From Arthrinium phaeospermum (taxonomy: Eukaryota; Ascomycota; Sordariomycetes; Amphisphaeriales; Apiosporaceae), in the NCBI GenBank assembly GCA_006503535.1, contig QYRS01000006.1, positions 3,286,001 to 3,350,000 of the forward strand: a stretch of 64,000 bases of DNA, written 5' to 3'. Position numbers and translations under genes: made by a program. The notes under the pieces are model-generated. The model was given only the letters and a program-made list of their open reading frames with translations, was not told where the DNA came from and searched no databases. Below, in pieces: positions 10,289 to 23,851 of the stretch (the stretch's first letter is position 1; each line of letters begins with the position of its first letter).

Positions 10289-11356
10289 CTACTTGGCAGC
10301 AGCCTCTTCCTCGTCTTCAGGTACCTCCTCGCCATTTTCAATGGCCTTTTGCCGCCTCTTGGCGGCTTTCTCTCTCTTTTTGTCCAACAGCTGAGAGAGC
10401 TTCTTCGCATTGTTGAAGACTCCACTCGTTCCCGAACCGCAAGCAGCGCAGCTCGGGTCTTTCCTATACCTCTGCAGGGCGCACGGCTCACAGAAGTAGT
10501 GGCCGCACCTCGTTACCACAGGGCTCCGGTAGGGGCCCTTGCAGATAATGCAAGCGAAGGGGATCTTCTCAAGCATGGCGGCTTCGGTCGTCTCATCGTC
10601 GTCGTCGTCCTTGGATCGGCCGCTGCGGTCGGCGCTGGCCACGACAGTGCCCCCGAGGTTCTTCTTCCCCTTGGTGACGTTCTCCCACTCGCGATCGAGC
10701 TTCCATCCTTGCGCATAGTCCTCACGCGCGTGTAGGTACTTGCAGTTGTCGCCGAAACCACAGAAGCCGGTTTGCTTGTAGTCCTTGCAGACGTCCGGCG
10801 CGAAGTCGGTCGTCGTCACGGTGCGAATGTTGGTGGGCGCCTTGATGGGGCCGACGGACTTTTTCGGTGCGTTCGGGTTCTTCTGGATGAAGTTGTTGCT
10901 GTTGGCCAGGCCCTTGTAGGTGCCGTCGGGTTGCGCTGGCTCGTCGGGGGTGTCGGCAGATGTTTTGCTCGGCATGGCGCGCGTCTTGCCCAGCAGATTC
11001 TTGTCTTCGTCGTACCAGTTGCTCTGTTTGGTCGCGTCGTTGGTGCTGGTCATGGGCACGCTTCGATCGGCCTCAAAAAGCGTCGCGGACTCGTGCTGCG
11101 GTGCCGAAACATTGTTTTTGGAGGAGGCCGTGACGACGGCGCTGTTCTTCTTCCGCCGCTTCACCCTTTGGCCTGATTCGTTTTCGGATGATGTGTAGTC
11201 GGAGTCGGAATCGCTGTTTCTCTCTGCTGGCGGAGGCGTTGCTGGGCGCTTTCGCATCGCGGCCTTGCCCTTTGCGCCTCGCTTCTTGAAGAGTGACACC
11301 GGGGCGATGGAGCCATCTGCTGGCGCAGCAGCGGCCGGAGGGTTGGTATCGGTCAT
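10289..11356 (-). CDS. cwc24: Pre-mRNA-splicing factor Cwc24 (CCCH + RING)
   Basis: Single exon, 355 residues. An acidic/basic low-complexity N-terminus carries the nuclear-type basic cluster RVKRRKK (about residue 63). Then follows NSNNFIQKNPNAPKKSVGP, a CCCH zinc finger CKDYKQTGFCGFGDNCKYLH (C-x8-C-x5-C-x3-H, about residue 190) and the linker REDYAQGWKLDREWE. A C3HC4 RING finger begins CIICKGPYRSPVVTRCGHYF (about residue 267) and ends PSCAACG. This order is that of yeast Cwc24 and human RNF113A, which join the activated spliceosome near the 5' splice site. The C-terminus is a charged tail ending EDEEEAAAK. Confidence 0.95.
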   Translation of the reverse strand: MTDTNPPAAAAPADGSIAPVSLFKKRGAKGKAAMRKRPATPPPAERNSDSDSDYTSSENESGQRVKRRKKNSAVVTASSKNNVSAPQHESATLFEADRSVPMTSTNDATKQSNWYDEDKNLLGKTRAMPSKTSADTPDEPAQPDGTYKGLANSNNFIQKNPNAPKKSVGPIKAPTNIRTVTTTDFAPDVCKDYKQTGFCGFGDNCKYLHAREDYAQGWKLDREWENVTKGKKNLGGTVVASADRSGRSKDDDDDETTEAAMLEKIPFACIICKGPYRSPVVTRCGHYFCEPCALQRYRKDPSCAACGSGTSGVFNNAKKLSQLLDKKREKAAKRRQKAIENGEEVPEDEEEAAAK

Positions 11357-14300
11357 GATGATTTTAGATGAACTCCGGAACGACTGAATTAAAAGATATT
11401 ATTACGAATGGGGCAGTCTCCAATGGAATGTCTTTCATAAATCTGCCAAGGCTGCGGTTGCTAGATGACGGAAGATCCGAACCCATGTAATGATTGCCAC
11501 AGCCGCAGGTCTAAGCTGCTTCCCGAAGCTCTTGTGGCTGAAGCTGACAAATACAGTTTAGCGTAGCCTTGTGTTAAGGGGCCAATTAGATAACGATCAA
11601 GCATCCAGGTCAATGATGGTGGGGCAGTGGGGGGTGGTGGCCCAAAGGTGCGTCTCCCTTGGGGCGGAGTTCAATATAGGAGGAGCAGAGACGTTCGTTT
11701 TCCCAGTGTCGAGGACGCGACGGGCAAACAAGCAGTCCCCTCGGGCGGCACGAACGGTTCCCAGCCAAGCGCAGCAGATGAGCTGGCTGCCGAAGGTTGA
11801 ACAAAAACAAAGAAACTCAGCTCAGGTGCGTTCGCCAGAGGGAAAAAAACGACCGCTGGCGAGAGAGACCCCACCATTAGCGTCCTGTAGGTCCGCAGCT
11901 CTAAAATTGGCGTCCTGCACCAGATTCATGCGCGTGTCAAAGGAATGCCGGCAACAACCAATCGCTTGACGCGTTCCGGCCTGTTTTGAAGTTCGAATGT
12001 CAATAACTCGTCGGTCGGGGGCAAGGAGAGTTGACTGTAGCGATGGGCAACCGCGAGTCCTCAAAGATCATTCGCAGCCGTTGGAGCTTGCTTTTCCACA
12101 ATGCGGCGACCATTCTGGTTCTTCTACCAACGTGCATGCATATGCATGCGCATGTACAAGTCACTGTCGCCGTGAACATGGCATATTTGGGTAAGTATGG
12201 GGGTGTCAGGTGTGTTGGGTTGGGAGGCTCTGTGGTTGCAAGAGAGGTGGAACTCCAGGGCTATTGTCGCACTCATTAACGCGTGGAAGCCCAGATGGAC
12301 TCGCACCAACTGCTACGGACGGCAGTTAATCCCAGCTGCTCATCTATAGCTGGCAGATGTTATGGATGCCTGGATTGTGAATGGCATTGATAGGTAAACA
12401 ATTAATATCATCTTCAGCCTCAAGCCATGGGAATGACGTTTCCTAGTGCAGCCTGTTAGGTAGACTGTTGTTGGCTAGAAGGGTGAAGAAAAAGTCGAGA
12501 GCTCGAGAGAGCTCCGCATGGAAGCAGCTTCGAACGCCTTAGCAAAAACGGTCGGGCATGAAGAGATGATCTATTAAAATAGCCAGAGAGTAGTTCGTGG
12601 TTCTCGTAAACCTGTGACGATGACATGGCAAGTCGGATCTCCCGTATTAAGCGCATTTCCCACTTCACCGCACCCTGGCTCCTGGCCCTCCCTAGGCTCG
12701 CAGTAGTCTGGTCGTTCTGCTGGTGTGCATGCTTGGTGCCAGGCACATCCCGCTTGCTGCTGGCATCGACCCTTGACCCCTGGCCTGCACCCATAAACTG
12801 GTCCCACGATGCCTGTCCTGTCCAGCTCTGACCTGGGAGCCCGATTGGGAAATTCGTCCACAATATCCCATCTCAATGGGGGCACCATTTGCCATTTTCT
12901 TCATCAATCCCAAGTGGTGCTGTGCTCGCGCTCCATTCCCTCTCTCCCTCTCTCCCATCGTCGACCTGCTCTTTTTGGTCTGTCTGTTGGCTGCTAACCC
13001 TCGTAGCATCTCGCATCCTCTCTCTTTTTTCTTCTCTCCCTCACTCCCTTATTACCTCCTTTCTATAGGGTTGTTCGCATCGCGAGACATCTCCTCATAA
13101 CAAAGACATTAAGTCTGGGGTGTCCAGAGCCGTCACTGTCCTGGTCTCCCGTGCCTCCCTTCCCGTCCCTTCTTCTTGCTATTGTTTACTTGCACATGGG
13201 AATCCGGTCCAGAGACGCGTTCTCCTATCACCACCCCTCCACTCGTTTGACTCACCACATCGGCTAATTGTTTACTTATTTCTTTACTATTGTGCATCTT
13301 GTTTTTTGTTTCTCCTATAGAAGATCAAAAACCCACCCCCTACGAACGAGGATTTTCTTGCGACGGACTAATTCGACGACTTTCACGTTCAATTCGACTA
13401 TTTTTTCTTCTCGCCTTTTAAAAGAGTAATTGTCTTACTATCCCTGTTTCCCGGCAATTTGGACCATTTCGATTCGACGGCAGCTACCGCGTTACATTCG
13501 ACTTTTCCCCCTTTGCTGGCCCAGACTGCGACCGCCTCATCGACCTGTTTGGGATTCTGTTTGGAAACTGAAAATTTCAAATCCAAATCTAGGGCAGCTG
13601 TGCTTGCGACAAGAGCGAATTAGCAGAGTCCTACGGCTCGTTCATTTCTTTTTGATCGAATATCTGGTGCATGTAAGATATCCCCGGATCCCTGCATCGG
13701 CGTTGTGTCTCCATCTTTCCTGCCGTGCCACCAATTGTGTGTGTATGTGTGCCATGTGTTTTGGAGCGCATCCAGTAGGTTAGTTGGTACAAGAAGGCCG
13801 ACAGTTGCTGAACAGTAGAACGTACACAGCTGTGCAGAAACACGACAGATTACCGATCCCGACAAGGAGGCAAAATACCCAAGGTCCTTCCACTTTTCTG
13901 CCGCTTTGATTGAAGCATTTGAAGCCCGTCAGAGCGCGACACGCCAAAAGCCCGAGCAAGCCAGCTAGACTAGCCCGACCCGACTCAGTCAATTCCTGGG
14001 CGCGTTCTGCTGCCCGCAAGACCGACAACCCGGCCAGACCCCATTATTGAGACGCTGTACCATATCGCCTAGTTTGAAAGCATTCCGCCCATTTCGTGCA
14101 ACTGAGACTAAGAGCACCGTCGAGTCTCCTGTTTGGCGCCAAAAAGGGGATCTTTTGGTTCCTGAGCGCGCGACCTGTGCATTCTTGTTGAGAATACACA
14201 AACAGAACCAACTGAGCTTCCTCAGGCCAGTTTGCTGCCCTGCGTTCCTGGCTGCAGACAGGTCTGCCGCACCTGCCGTTTTTGCACTCGCTTTTCTCGG

Positions 14301-14490
14301 CCCCGCGCCTTATCCGATCATTACGAAGCATTCGGCGCACGATTCACAACAACAACCTCGGAACATTTCTGGTTGCTTCAGCAGGCGAGGAACTACGGCC
14401 TGCATGTCGCACATCTAATTCAAGGGGAAATTGCGCACCTAATGCAGTGCATTCCCTCGAGAATACGGCAACCACGAATATCCGCCCATC
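11357..14490. other. Long divergent upstream region of cwc24 and apsA
   Basis: About 3.1 kb without a convincing gene. It contains strongly pyrimidine-rich DNA from about 12900 to 13330 (typical of highly transcribed fungal promoters and leaders), leading into apsA. A 28-bp strictly alternating purine-pyrimidine stretch lies at 12131-12158. Short frames here lack domains. Confidence 0.55.
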
Positions 14491-17400
14491 ATGGCCGCAT
14501 GGTCAGCTGCGGGTGACGAGCCCCCCTCGTCGCCCATTCCTGGCTTCGCATTCCATAATGACCCGTTTGACGAATCGATCCCATCCCCAATGAGGGACAG
14601 CACGCGCCAGCGTTTTGCAAACTTCGACCCCCAACTTCTCGCGCTTGGCCCCAATGCCTCACCAGAGCAAGCAAAACGAGCACTAGAAGCACATCTTGCC
14701 GAGACGGACCGCCGCATGGAGGAAGCCGGACGATTGGGCACCGCTCTGGTGGCCCAACGGCAAGAGCTCGAGGACAGGCTACAAGAAGTTGTCGACCAGC
14801 AAGCCGAAGGCGAGCTTTCGGAAGAGCTCAAGGAGAAGCTTGTCGAGATTGAGCGCGATTACAATGAAGTCGCCAGGGAGACCGCAAGGGCTTTCTTGCC
14901 CAAGGCCCGCGTTCCGAGTAACGAGGCCGGTGAAGGATCACTTGCGCCCGAGGGCAAGGGTGGCAGGGTAAGCACATTAACTTCTCTGGTTGCAGAGAAT
15001 CCTGGATATACGAGAAAATGGACCACTAATCTTTTCTATGTTATAGCGGTCTGTCAGCCCTTCCAAATTCGAAGCCCAGGCGATCGCATCTCCGTCAAAA
15101 CTGGGTATCCCAAACCGCAAACTTCGAAACCAGCCCGCCCAGCGTGTACACGATATCGAATTCGCGGCCGAGATCAGCACATCCTTGATCGCCCAGGTGC
15201 GGAATCTACAATCAATACTGGCCGAGAAAGAAGAGGAGCTGCGTGACATCAAGGTCGAGAAGTCCAGGCTCGAGTATGACGCCGAAGGATTCCAGCAACG
15301 GGTCAAGGTTTTGGATGAGAGCGAGAGCAGATACAAGGACGAGAACTGGAGCCTCGAGACTCAAGTTCACGAGCTCACGGCTGCACAAAGGGACAGTGCC
15401 AACCGCGAAAAGAAACTCCAGCAAACCGTCAGTATACTTCAGGCCGAGAAGAATTCCGCGCAACGAGAGCTGGACGAGGCCAAGATGAACCACGCTAGAC
15501 TGGCCGACGAGTACGCAGCTAGCATCAAAACTCATGATGTTGAGTTGGGCGCTGCGAAACGCAATCTTGTGATGGCTGATTCCGAGCGTCATGCGCTGAA
15601 CCGGAAGATCGAGGACTTGACTGGCCAAAACCAAGAGCTTGCAAAGGCGATCTCATCGCAAAGGAGCAGAATGAGTGATCGACAAGAAGTCCTCGGCGTG
15701 AACGATGATGATTTCAAGACCGCCCACGGCGGAGATACTCCAGATGACTCGCCTCCCCCGTCACCTATCAAGGGCACACCTCTGCGACACACAATGCTCG
15801 AGTCTGAGACGCTCAAGACATCCCTTTCCCATGCCCAGCGAACTATCCAGAGCTTGAGAACCAACGTTCACAGGGAGAAGACCGAGAAGCTTGAGCTCAG
15901 ACGTATGCTCCAAGATGCTCGGGATGAGCTGGAGAAGACTCGCCAAGATCCCATGCCTGAGAAGAGACGCCCCAGAAAGAGCGAAACCAAGGACTTCAAG
16001 AAGCCACCGCCGCGGCTGCTCGGTAACTTGCGTCCTGTTCGTAGCGAGATCTATATCGACGAGGAAGACTGGGAAGACCAGACGGACGACGGCACCATCA
16101 CGAACAACCGTTCCTTCTCGACACAACGGTCAAGTGTTCCAGCAGTTGCCGAGAGCATCGAGACTGATGACTTCGAAACCGCTCATGAGACTAGCGATCA
16201 AGACCAAGAATTCGACACTGCCAACGATCGCAGCGGCGAAACCACGGATGACTTCCATACTGGCGCAGAGGACTTCTCCAGCTCCGACGATGCCATGACA
16301 GAAACAGATAGCCCCTCGAAGAACACGCTCAGAGGCCGCCGCCCACCGAGTCAAATGTATGCTCACAAGGGCTCTATAGACAGCACAGCTACGACAGATG
16401 ACGAGTATGGCTTTGATGGGAGGCGAACGCCCACATCCCACCAGTTCCCGCCTCTTCAACCCAGGTTCCCTGTACGCGTTAGCCGAGGCGGTTTTAGGCG
16501 ATCTCGACAGAACAGCGAAGATCCCAGCTTCAACAGTCCCGCAAGCTACACTCAAAGCAGCACTGCTACAACACCTCAGCAAGGCATTCAGAACCTGGCA
16601 GCTGAGCTTGGCGACTTCGATGGTAGTGACAATGAGTCGAACCGCTCTGCTACTCCCAGCAGGAGTATCTATAACTCGAGACCAGGATCTATCAAGAGCA
16701 GGACAATGTCTCCGCCACCACCTGTTCCTCCGGTGCCTGCGATGCCGCGTATGCTCATGGTCGAAAGCGGTATGATGACCGAGCCGCTTCCGGGGCTGTC
16801 TCCCATTGCTCATGGGACCGCGGTCGACCGGCATCTGTCCATGAACACAGTCATCAGCCAGTTCGCGCCTTCGGAGTATAGCGAGATTGGAACTCAGTAC
16901 TTGGACGAAAACCTTGCCAAGTTCCCGTCGCCCCCTACCAGGGATATCGGTCTCTCTCACGAGGATGCCGAAAACCTCAAACAGGAGCATGCTAAACAGA
17001 TCGAGCAACTGCATGCCGAAAATGCGACTGCCCACGCCACAGCTGTGGACTCCCTAAAGGCAAGCCATGCTGATGCGTTGAGCCGTGCCTTGGAGGAAGC
17101 CAAGTCTCGCCATGCGCAAGAAGTGGACAACATGAAGCTTTCTCACGCCGAGCTTGCCAACAAGTCCGCAGAAGCTTCTGCAGCACATGCCGCTGAGCTC
17201 GAGGCCCTCCGCGCTGAGCATGAGGCCAAGGTTGCTCAGATCGAATCGGAGCTTAAGGCCAAGCACTCTTCCGAGCTGGAGACTCTCAAGGCGTATCACG
17301 AGAATGAACTGATTTCTACCAAGAAGCAAAGTGATACAGCCCATGGAGCTGAGCTTGCAGCTCTTGTCGCTGCGCACGCAGCACAAATCGAGCTCGCAAA

Positions 17401-20400
17401 GAAGCAGCTGAGTGCAAGCCACGAAAAGGATCTCGACGAACTCAAGGCAGCACACACGCAGCAGATCGACATGTCAAAGCAAGGCAGTGATGCGGCCCAT
17501 GCCGAGGAGCTCGAGAAACTCAAGGCGGCTCATCTTGCACAGATCGACGAAGCAAACAACAAGCTGCAGACGACTCACAGTCAGGAGCTTCAAGCCCTGA
17601 AGGCTGCCCATGCTACACAGGTGGAACAATCCAAGGACGCTGCTACCTCTGCGCACACAGCGGAACTGGCCGCTCTTGCCGCTACTCATGCTGACCAGCT
17701 GAAGTCTGCCAAGGCCGAAAGCGAGGACAGCCTGGCGAAGGAGATCGCATCGCTCAAGGCTACGCATGAGGAACAACTACGCACTTCCCAGGCCGACTCG
17801 GATGCCCGCCTCGCCCGCGAACTCGAGTCTCTCAAGGCCACTCATGCCGAGCAACTTGAGTCCACTAAGACCGACGGTGATGCGACCCTGGCAAGAGAAC
17901 TGGAGGCCCTCCAGACCAAGCATAGCCAGGAACTGAAATCTGCGCATGATGAGAGCGTTGCACATCTAAACCGGGAACTGGAAACTCTTAGAGTTGCACA
18001 TGCTAAACAGCTCGAAGAATCCAGGCAAGAAGGCCAGTCGGCCCAAGCTGCAGCCATTGCAGCTCTGGCTGCCTCTCATGCAAAGACTCTTGAAGAAGTG
18101 AAGGCAAAGAGTGAGAGCTCTCACCTGTCAGCTATCGACTCCCTCAAGGCTGCGCACTCCAAGGAGCTTGAGAAATTCAAGCACGAAAGTGATACCGCAC
18201 AAGCCGCCGCCATCGCCGCTTTGACCGCGTCTCATGCAAAGGCAATTGCGTCAACCAAGGCTGAAGCTGACGCAGAAATGGCCAAGCAGCTCGACTCACT
18301 GAGGAAGTTCCATTCCCAAGAACTTGATTCACTTATGGATTCCCACTCCAAGGAACTCGCCTCGCTCAAGGAGAAGCACTCTAGTGATCTTGAAGCACTC
18401 CGAGCTGAGCATACTGCCGCCAGTGCTCAAGAACTGGAAGGATTCAAGGCCGCTTTGTCCAAGCAAATGGAGTCGACCAGATCCGAGGGTGACGCTGCTC
18501 ACTCGCAACAGCTCGAGGCGATCAATGCTGCTCACTCTGAGATCGTTGAGGCGCACAAGAGAGATAAGGCCGCAGCTGCCGCGGCTTTGGGATCGGCGAA
18601 GGCCAATCACGAGCGACAATTGGAGGCTGCGAAGGCTAACCACGAGCGAGAGCTGGAATCCTTGAGAAGCGAGCACGCAGCTGCCACATCCAAGGAAATT
18701 GGACATCTTTCCTCCAAGCATGAGGCTGAGCTTGCGGCTGCTACTGCCGCACTTTTGGCCACCAAGGGCAAAGAGATCGATGAAATGCTCTCGTCGCACA
18801 ACGACCAACTTGCGAACCTCAAGGAGGAGCACAAGGCATCCACGGCCAAATCTATGCAGCAAGCTTCTTCGGAACACGCCGCTCAGGTGGAGGCACTGCA
18901 GGTTGAGTTGGCCGCCGTTAAGGCTAAGGAGTTAGAGGCGTTAGCATCTGCTCATGGAAGACAAGTCGAAGCTCTACAAGCCGAGTACGCTGCCGCGAAG
19001 GCCAAGGACTTTGAAGACATGACTTCGAGCCATGAGAAACATGTCCAGGCTCTGCGTACCGAATCTGACAGCCTGAAGGCAAAGGAGCTCGAGGAGATGT
19101 CCAAGGCTCATGAGGAGGCCGTCAAGGCCCTCAAAGCTGAAGCTGCCGCGGCGAAGCTTGCAGCGCTTGAGGAACTCTCAGCTAGTCACGGGATCCATAC
19201 CAAGTCGCTGGGCGCCGAAGCTGAAGCTCAGAAGGCTAAGGAACTGGACCAGCTTTCGGCCATGCATGCTGAACAGCTAAAGTCTCGACAGGCAGAACAC
19301 GAAGCCACCATCGCCAAGCTGAAGGACGAAATGGCAGCAAGCCATGAATTGAAGCTGAAGGCGATTGGCACCGAAACTGGTGCCTCGCAGGCTAGAGAAC
19401 TCGAGGCTCTGCGTGCAGCCCATGAAAAGGACCTGGCAGCTCTCCGGGACGAGCACGAAGCTTCGCGCGCCAAGGAGCTCGATGAGCTCAATCTGCGTCA
19501 CAGTGGCCTCCTAGAGTCTCTCCGCACGGAGCATAAGACAACGCTAGACCGGGCTCTTGCAAACCTTAAGACAAGTCACGACAAGGATATTGATTCCCTT
19601 AACGGCACCCACGCTACGACCACCGCTGCTGCTCTCGAGGCACTGAAATCCAATCACTCGAAGCAACTGGATGTCTTGAAGTCGGAGCACGAAGCAAACC
19701 TGGCCCGTCACCTGGACAGCATCCGCGAGGAGCACAGACGCCAGCTCGAGGACCAGAAGTCCGGAAGCTTGGCCGAGAAGGAGAAGCTCGTTGCCGGCCA
19801 TGCTTTGGAGCTAGAGGCGCTCCGAAAGTCACTTGCTGTGGCGAAACCCTCTCTAAACTACTCCACCGTCTCTGCGGTCTCTACCGAGCCTATTGAGCAG
19901 ACCAATGGGGAGGCAGAGTCTCTTCGCAGCCCTAAGCGGGATGCGTTCATTATCCCTCGCGAGCTTGAACCGCAAACGCCCTCGGGCAGAAGAGGCAAGG
20001 ACAAGAATGCAGTGCCATTCATTGCCGAGGATGAAACCCGCCAATCGCCTAGCTCTGCGATGGCAGGACCCGAGACACCTGAATCTCAGCGTCCCTTCAA
20101 GGAGATGTCCACTAACACTGACGCACGTCCTTCGCGGAAGCCACAGGTGCCAACATCAGACAATGGCTCTCAAACTGCTCTGACTTCGGAAGGCATCGAG
20201 CATCTGATGATGAAGAAGCCGCATCAGCGTACTACATCTTCGGACTCGGTGGTTCATACGCCATACGTCGCTACACCGGGATCACCCATCCGTCACCAAC
20301 GCCGCCCCTCCCAGGATAGTGCCCGTGGCGATTCTGGCCTTATCGCCGGAGCTGAGCCCATCCCCACGCGACGACCGGGAAGCTCGGCCAGCGCCCACAG

Positions 20401-21807
20401 CTCTGTGCACCCTGTCCCACCTCTGCCTGCTAATCATAGGGAGGTCATCGAAGCGGCACGCACAGGCTCGTCAAGTGGACCTGGTGCTAAGGGCGCCATG
20501 GGACCCCCGCTGATGCCCGCCTCGGCCTACAAGAACAGACCTTGGACGCCGCGTGAGAACCGACCTATGTCGCCGGCATCGTTTGCCTCCCAGTCTCAGC
20601 CTCGTTTGGGCACACCGACACCTCGCGCAGGCCGGACGAACTCGGCACTAGGAAACGCCGATTTACACTCCTCTCCGTCACGAGTACCGGGCCGGAGTAG
20701 GCAATCGTCCCTGTCTTCGTTCACTTCCGAGATCGATACGCGTTTCAACACGAATGGCGGTGCTATGGGCGTCGATATGTCCGACCTCGCTGGCACTGAT
20801 CCTCGCATGATCCAGGCCATTACCCAGACAATGATTGGTGAATACCTCTGGAAGTACACCCGCAAAGCAGGACGGGGCGAAATGTCCGAGAACCGCCACA
20901 GGCGATACTTCTGGGTCCACCCCTACACACGCACCCTGTACTGGAGCACTAGTGATCCTTCGGCAGCGGGCAAGACGGAACTACGAGCCAAGAGTGTTCC
21001 GATCGAAGCTGTCCGGGTGGTCTCCGACGACAACCCGATGCCACCTGGTCTGCACCGCAAGAGTCTGGTGATTATCTCGCCGGGACGAACTATCAAGTTC
21101 ACATGCACCACTGGTCAACGCCACGAGACGTGGTTCAATGCTCTTTCTTACCTGTTGCTCCGAACGGGCGAAGAGGGCCAGGCCGATACGGAAGAGATTG
21201 CTGGTAACATTACTCAGGAAGATGTCAACGAGTTCAACCCAGCCGTGGACCGGAGGCCGACCAATGGCACCCGGTCGCGGGCACCAGCATCGCTGTCGTC
21301 TTACAACTCGCGGACGACTAGGACGGAATCCCCAAACATCGACATGATGGCCATTCCGACTCTGACCCCAACACACGAGAGGGGCACGGCGCGACCTGGT
21401 ACTATTGGGAGGCTGAGCCGCTATGGCAGTGGACTCTTCAACAGCATGGGCCGCAAGAGCAGGACTGATCAAGACAATGCCATCTACGAGGCTAGCGAGG
21501 TTAATGACAGCGCCGAGGAGTTGCGCCAGATCATCGAGCAGCAGGACCGCGAGTCTGATAGGCTCGAGAATGTTCGCGCTTGTTGCGATGGTAAGTTCCC
21601 AAGAACTGATCCCCACGATATTCTTCAGACTTGAAAGCTAATGATGCATTAGGAAAACACGATGTTGGGACTCTGTCGCACAGCTCCAAGAGGAACCGAC
21701 ACAACTCCTCAAATCAGGTCAACGCACCACCACACAACCATGCTCACCCTGGGCGGTCCTCGACGCCCACCCCTTCGATACCTACTACTTTGAGGTCCCG
21801 GGGGTAA
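14491..21807 (+). CDS. apsA: ApsA/Num1-type cortical anchor with C-terminal PH domain
   Basis: Three exons: 14491-14967, 15047-21590 and 21653-21807 (introns 79 and 62 bp; phases 0 and 1), 2391 residues. The N-terminal third has coiled coil plus Ser/Pro-rich linker with repeated acidic DDFxTA motifs. Residues about 800-1760 are a huge Ala/Glu/Lys/His-rich coil built on a 26-residue unit (ELExLKAxHAxQLE...). Residues about 2080-2200 form the PH domain (TMIGEYLWKYTRKAG, RHRRYFWVHPYTRTLYWS, RTIKFTC, WFNALSYLL) characteristic of Num1/ApsA/Mcp5, which binds PI(4,5)P2 at the plasma membrane. The family tethers dynein and mitochondria to the cortex; in Aspergillus nidulans loss gives clustered nuclei and anucleate sterigmata. 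The last exon gives a short polar tail ending TTLRSRG. Confidence 0.93.
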
Positions 21808-23465
21808 GCCGCTTACTCTCTAGACCTGAGTCCAGCAATTCCGCTGCCGACAAAAAACCATACATCATTACATGTTCGATAGCCTTTGGAAGTTAATACC
21901 ACTCGAGCCAACCGACGCATGGATCTCTTTTTCGATTCAAGTCAATCGCTATATCTGCACTTTGAACAAGCCCCCATTTGAGTTATGAAGACCGCTTATG
22001 GACCCTGACGACGTCGACGACCTTTCTTGGTGTACATTGTTTTTTTACTACTCTCACTGATTTCATCGTCCCTTTTTTATTTGTGTGTCTTTCGATTCGG
22101 TTGATTGATCGACTTCACCCTGCAACTTAATCTCTATACCCTTGTATGCGTACAAGCTTGAATGGCTCGCGTTTGCGTTACAATCGACACTTGCCTTGCG
22201 GAGTTCGAGATGGCGTTCCAACTTTTTGACTTGACAAACTCCGGCCGCTCTTGTGTTTTTGTTCTCCCTGCTTGCTGCTTTTCGGAGCGGGGCGTGCGTG
22301 GATGAGTGAGGCGGTTTGGATTGGCGGGTATTTAAGCAGGAAGGAACGGTTCAAGAAGCATGTATGCGACACGGCATCACATTCCGTCGTGCCCATTATC
22401 ATCATCATATATCAGCGTTTCTCTTTTTCTGCTTTGAGGAAACTAAAAAAAGTAGCTAGAGAAGCATGGCAGCGGTTGAATTGAGATCTTCTCTTATAAA
22501 TGTTCGTTCTGATTGATTGATTGACTGCTGTGATGTCTCTGCCCTTCTGTTGTGGCTCCCTGCCGCGCTCTTTCTCTCTCGTTCCCTCCCCCTCCCCCCT
22601 TCACTCTCTCTTTCTCTGCCTTTCGCCCGTAAAAGTGATGGAGTTGTCTACATGATGGAGGTAAGGTGAACAAGGATCCTGCAGCTCGATACAGCTATCG
22701 AGGCAAGGCATTTTCTCAAGTGGTTTAGGGATTTCGTTCCATTGACCTCTTGCCTCTATTCTTGTCTCCTTGCTGCACGTAAGGGGAGAAATACTATCAA
22801 GGGATCAAATATTCAATCGATCTTTTGCATCACGGCTCAATGTTTGTTTCGCTCAAGCAAGCTACAAGGGAAGTTTGGATGGTCCCTTTTCTCTCTCAAT
22901 TGGCTCGCTCTCCCGTGCAAGTGACGTACAACAACACTTTCCATATTGGGTTCTTCAGAGACCTATATGATATTTGATATTTGTATACTCTCTTTGTCTT
23001 GTAGCCGCACACGAGCTGCACTGTTCCTTGATGCTGCGAATGGTTCGTAAGCTGACTTCGTTTCGGAACACAACCAACCAGTGTTTTCTTTTCATTGATT
23101 GGTTCCCTGATTAATAGAGTTGATCAGGAGCCGGTACACCTCCTTACTTTCAAGGAGAGGTGGTAAATATGTCATTTATCTGCTCTATGCAGGGCGCATT
23201 TGGTTATGGCTGGCTCAGGGGGCGGATACGAGGGGCTCTGAGATAATATGAACCATGGACACGGCAAATCATGCGAAACACCAAGATCTTCCTTCCTTCT
23301 GTTTCTTTCGATCTCTGCGTGTTTTCCTGCAGCCAACCTCTTTTTCTACATGTCGATTTCCTCCTGCTAGGTATATAACTCGCGAGGTCTCTCTGAATCA
23401 TAGGTGTCCAATACTTACGAGCCGCAAAGTTCAAAATCTTCGATCGAGAAACCGCTCAAATCACC
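21808..23465. other. 3' region of apsA, no gene seen
   Basis: T-rich and pyrimidine-rich untranslated-type sequence (CT-rich around 22560-22625) followed by the promoter of the secreted-protein gene at 23466. No supported gene, RNA or repeat. Confidence 0.6.
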
Positions 23466-23851
23466 ATGCAACTCTCCACCACCACGATCACCCGCGTCAT
23501 CGCCCTGGCGCTGGCCTTTGGCGCCGCCATTGCTGCCCCAGCACCCGCCGTTGGTGCGAAGGCTGCTCTAGAGGAAGGGTATGTTCTGATTCCGCTCAAT
23601 ATCCCCTAACCCCACCCGTTGGTTTTGTCCGCGGAAAGGCGTTCGTACCTGGGTGCCCTAAATACGTGTAGTTTCTACTCACGACTACGGCAACTTTCAC
23701 GTTTCTTCTCCCTCTTGCGGTATTTGGTGCTAAGTCCCGCTCTATTTCACAACTTTCTAGTGTATGCCGCACATTCTTTCGCGAAGACCGCTGCGCCGCC
23801 GCTTGCGACCACCCTTGCAAGCATGGGGACTTGACCTGGCTATGCTGTTGA
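23466..23851 (+). CDS. Small secreted Cys-rich protein 1
   Basis: Exons 23466-23578 and 23761-23851 flank a 182-bp intron (GTATGT donor, GTGCTAAG branch, TTTCTAG acceptor; phase 2), giving 67 residues. Residues 1-24 are a clear signal peptide ending AAIAAP. The rest of exon 1 is an Ala/Pro pro-like stretch. Exon 2 encodes a 30-residue Cys-rich end starting VCRTFFREDRC and finishing LTWLCC, with six cysteines in a C-C-C-C-CC pattern, enough for three disulfides. No known family is recognised. The size and layout resemble fungal effector or antimicrobial-type peptides, which is inference only. A second secreted Cys-rich gene lies about 430 bp downstream. Confidence 0.6.
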
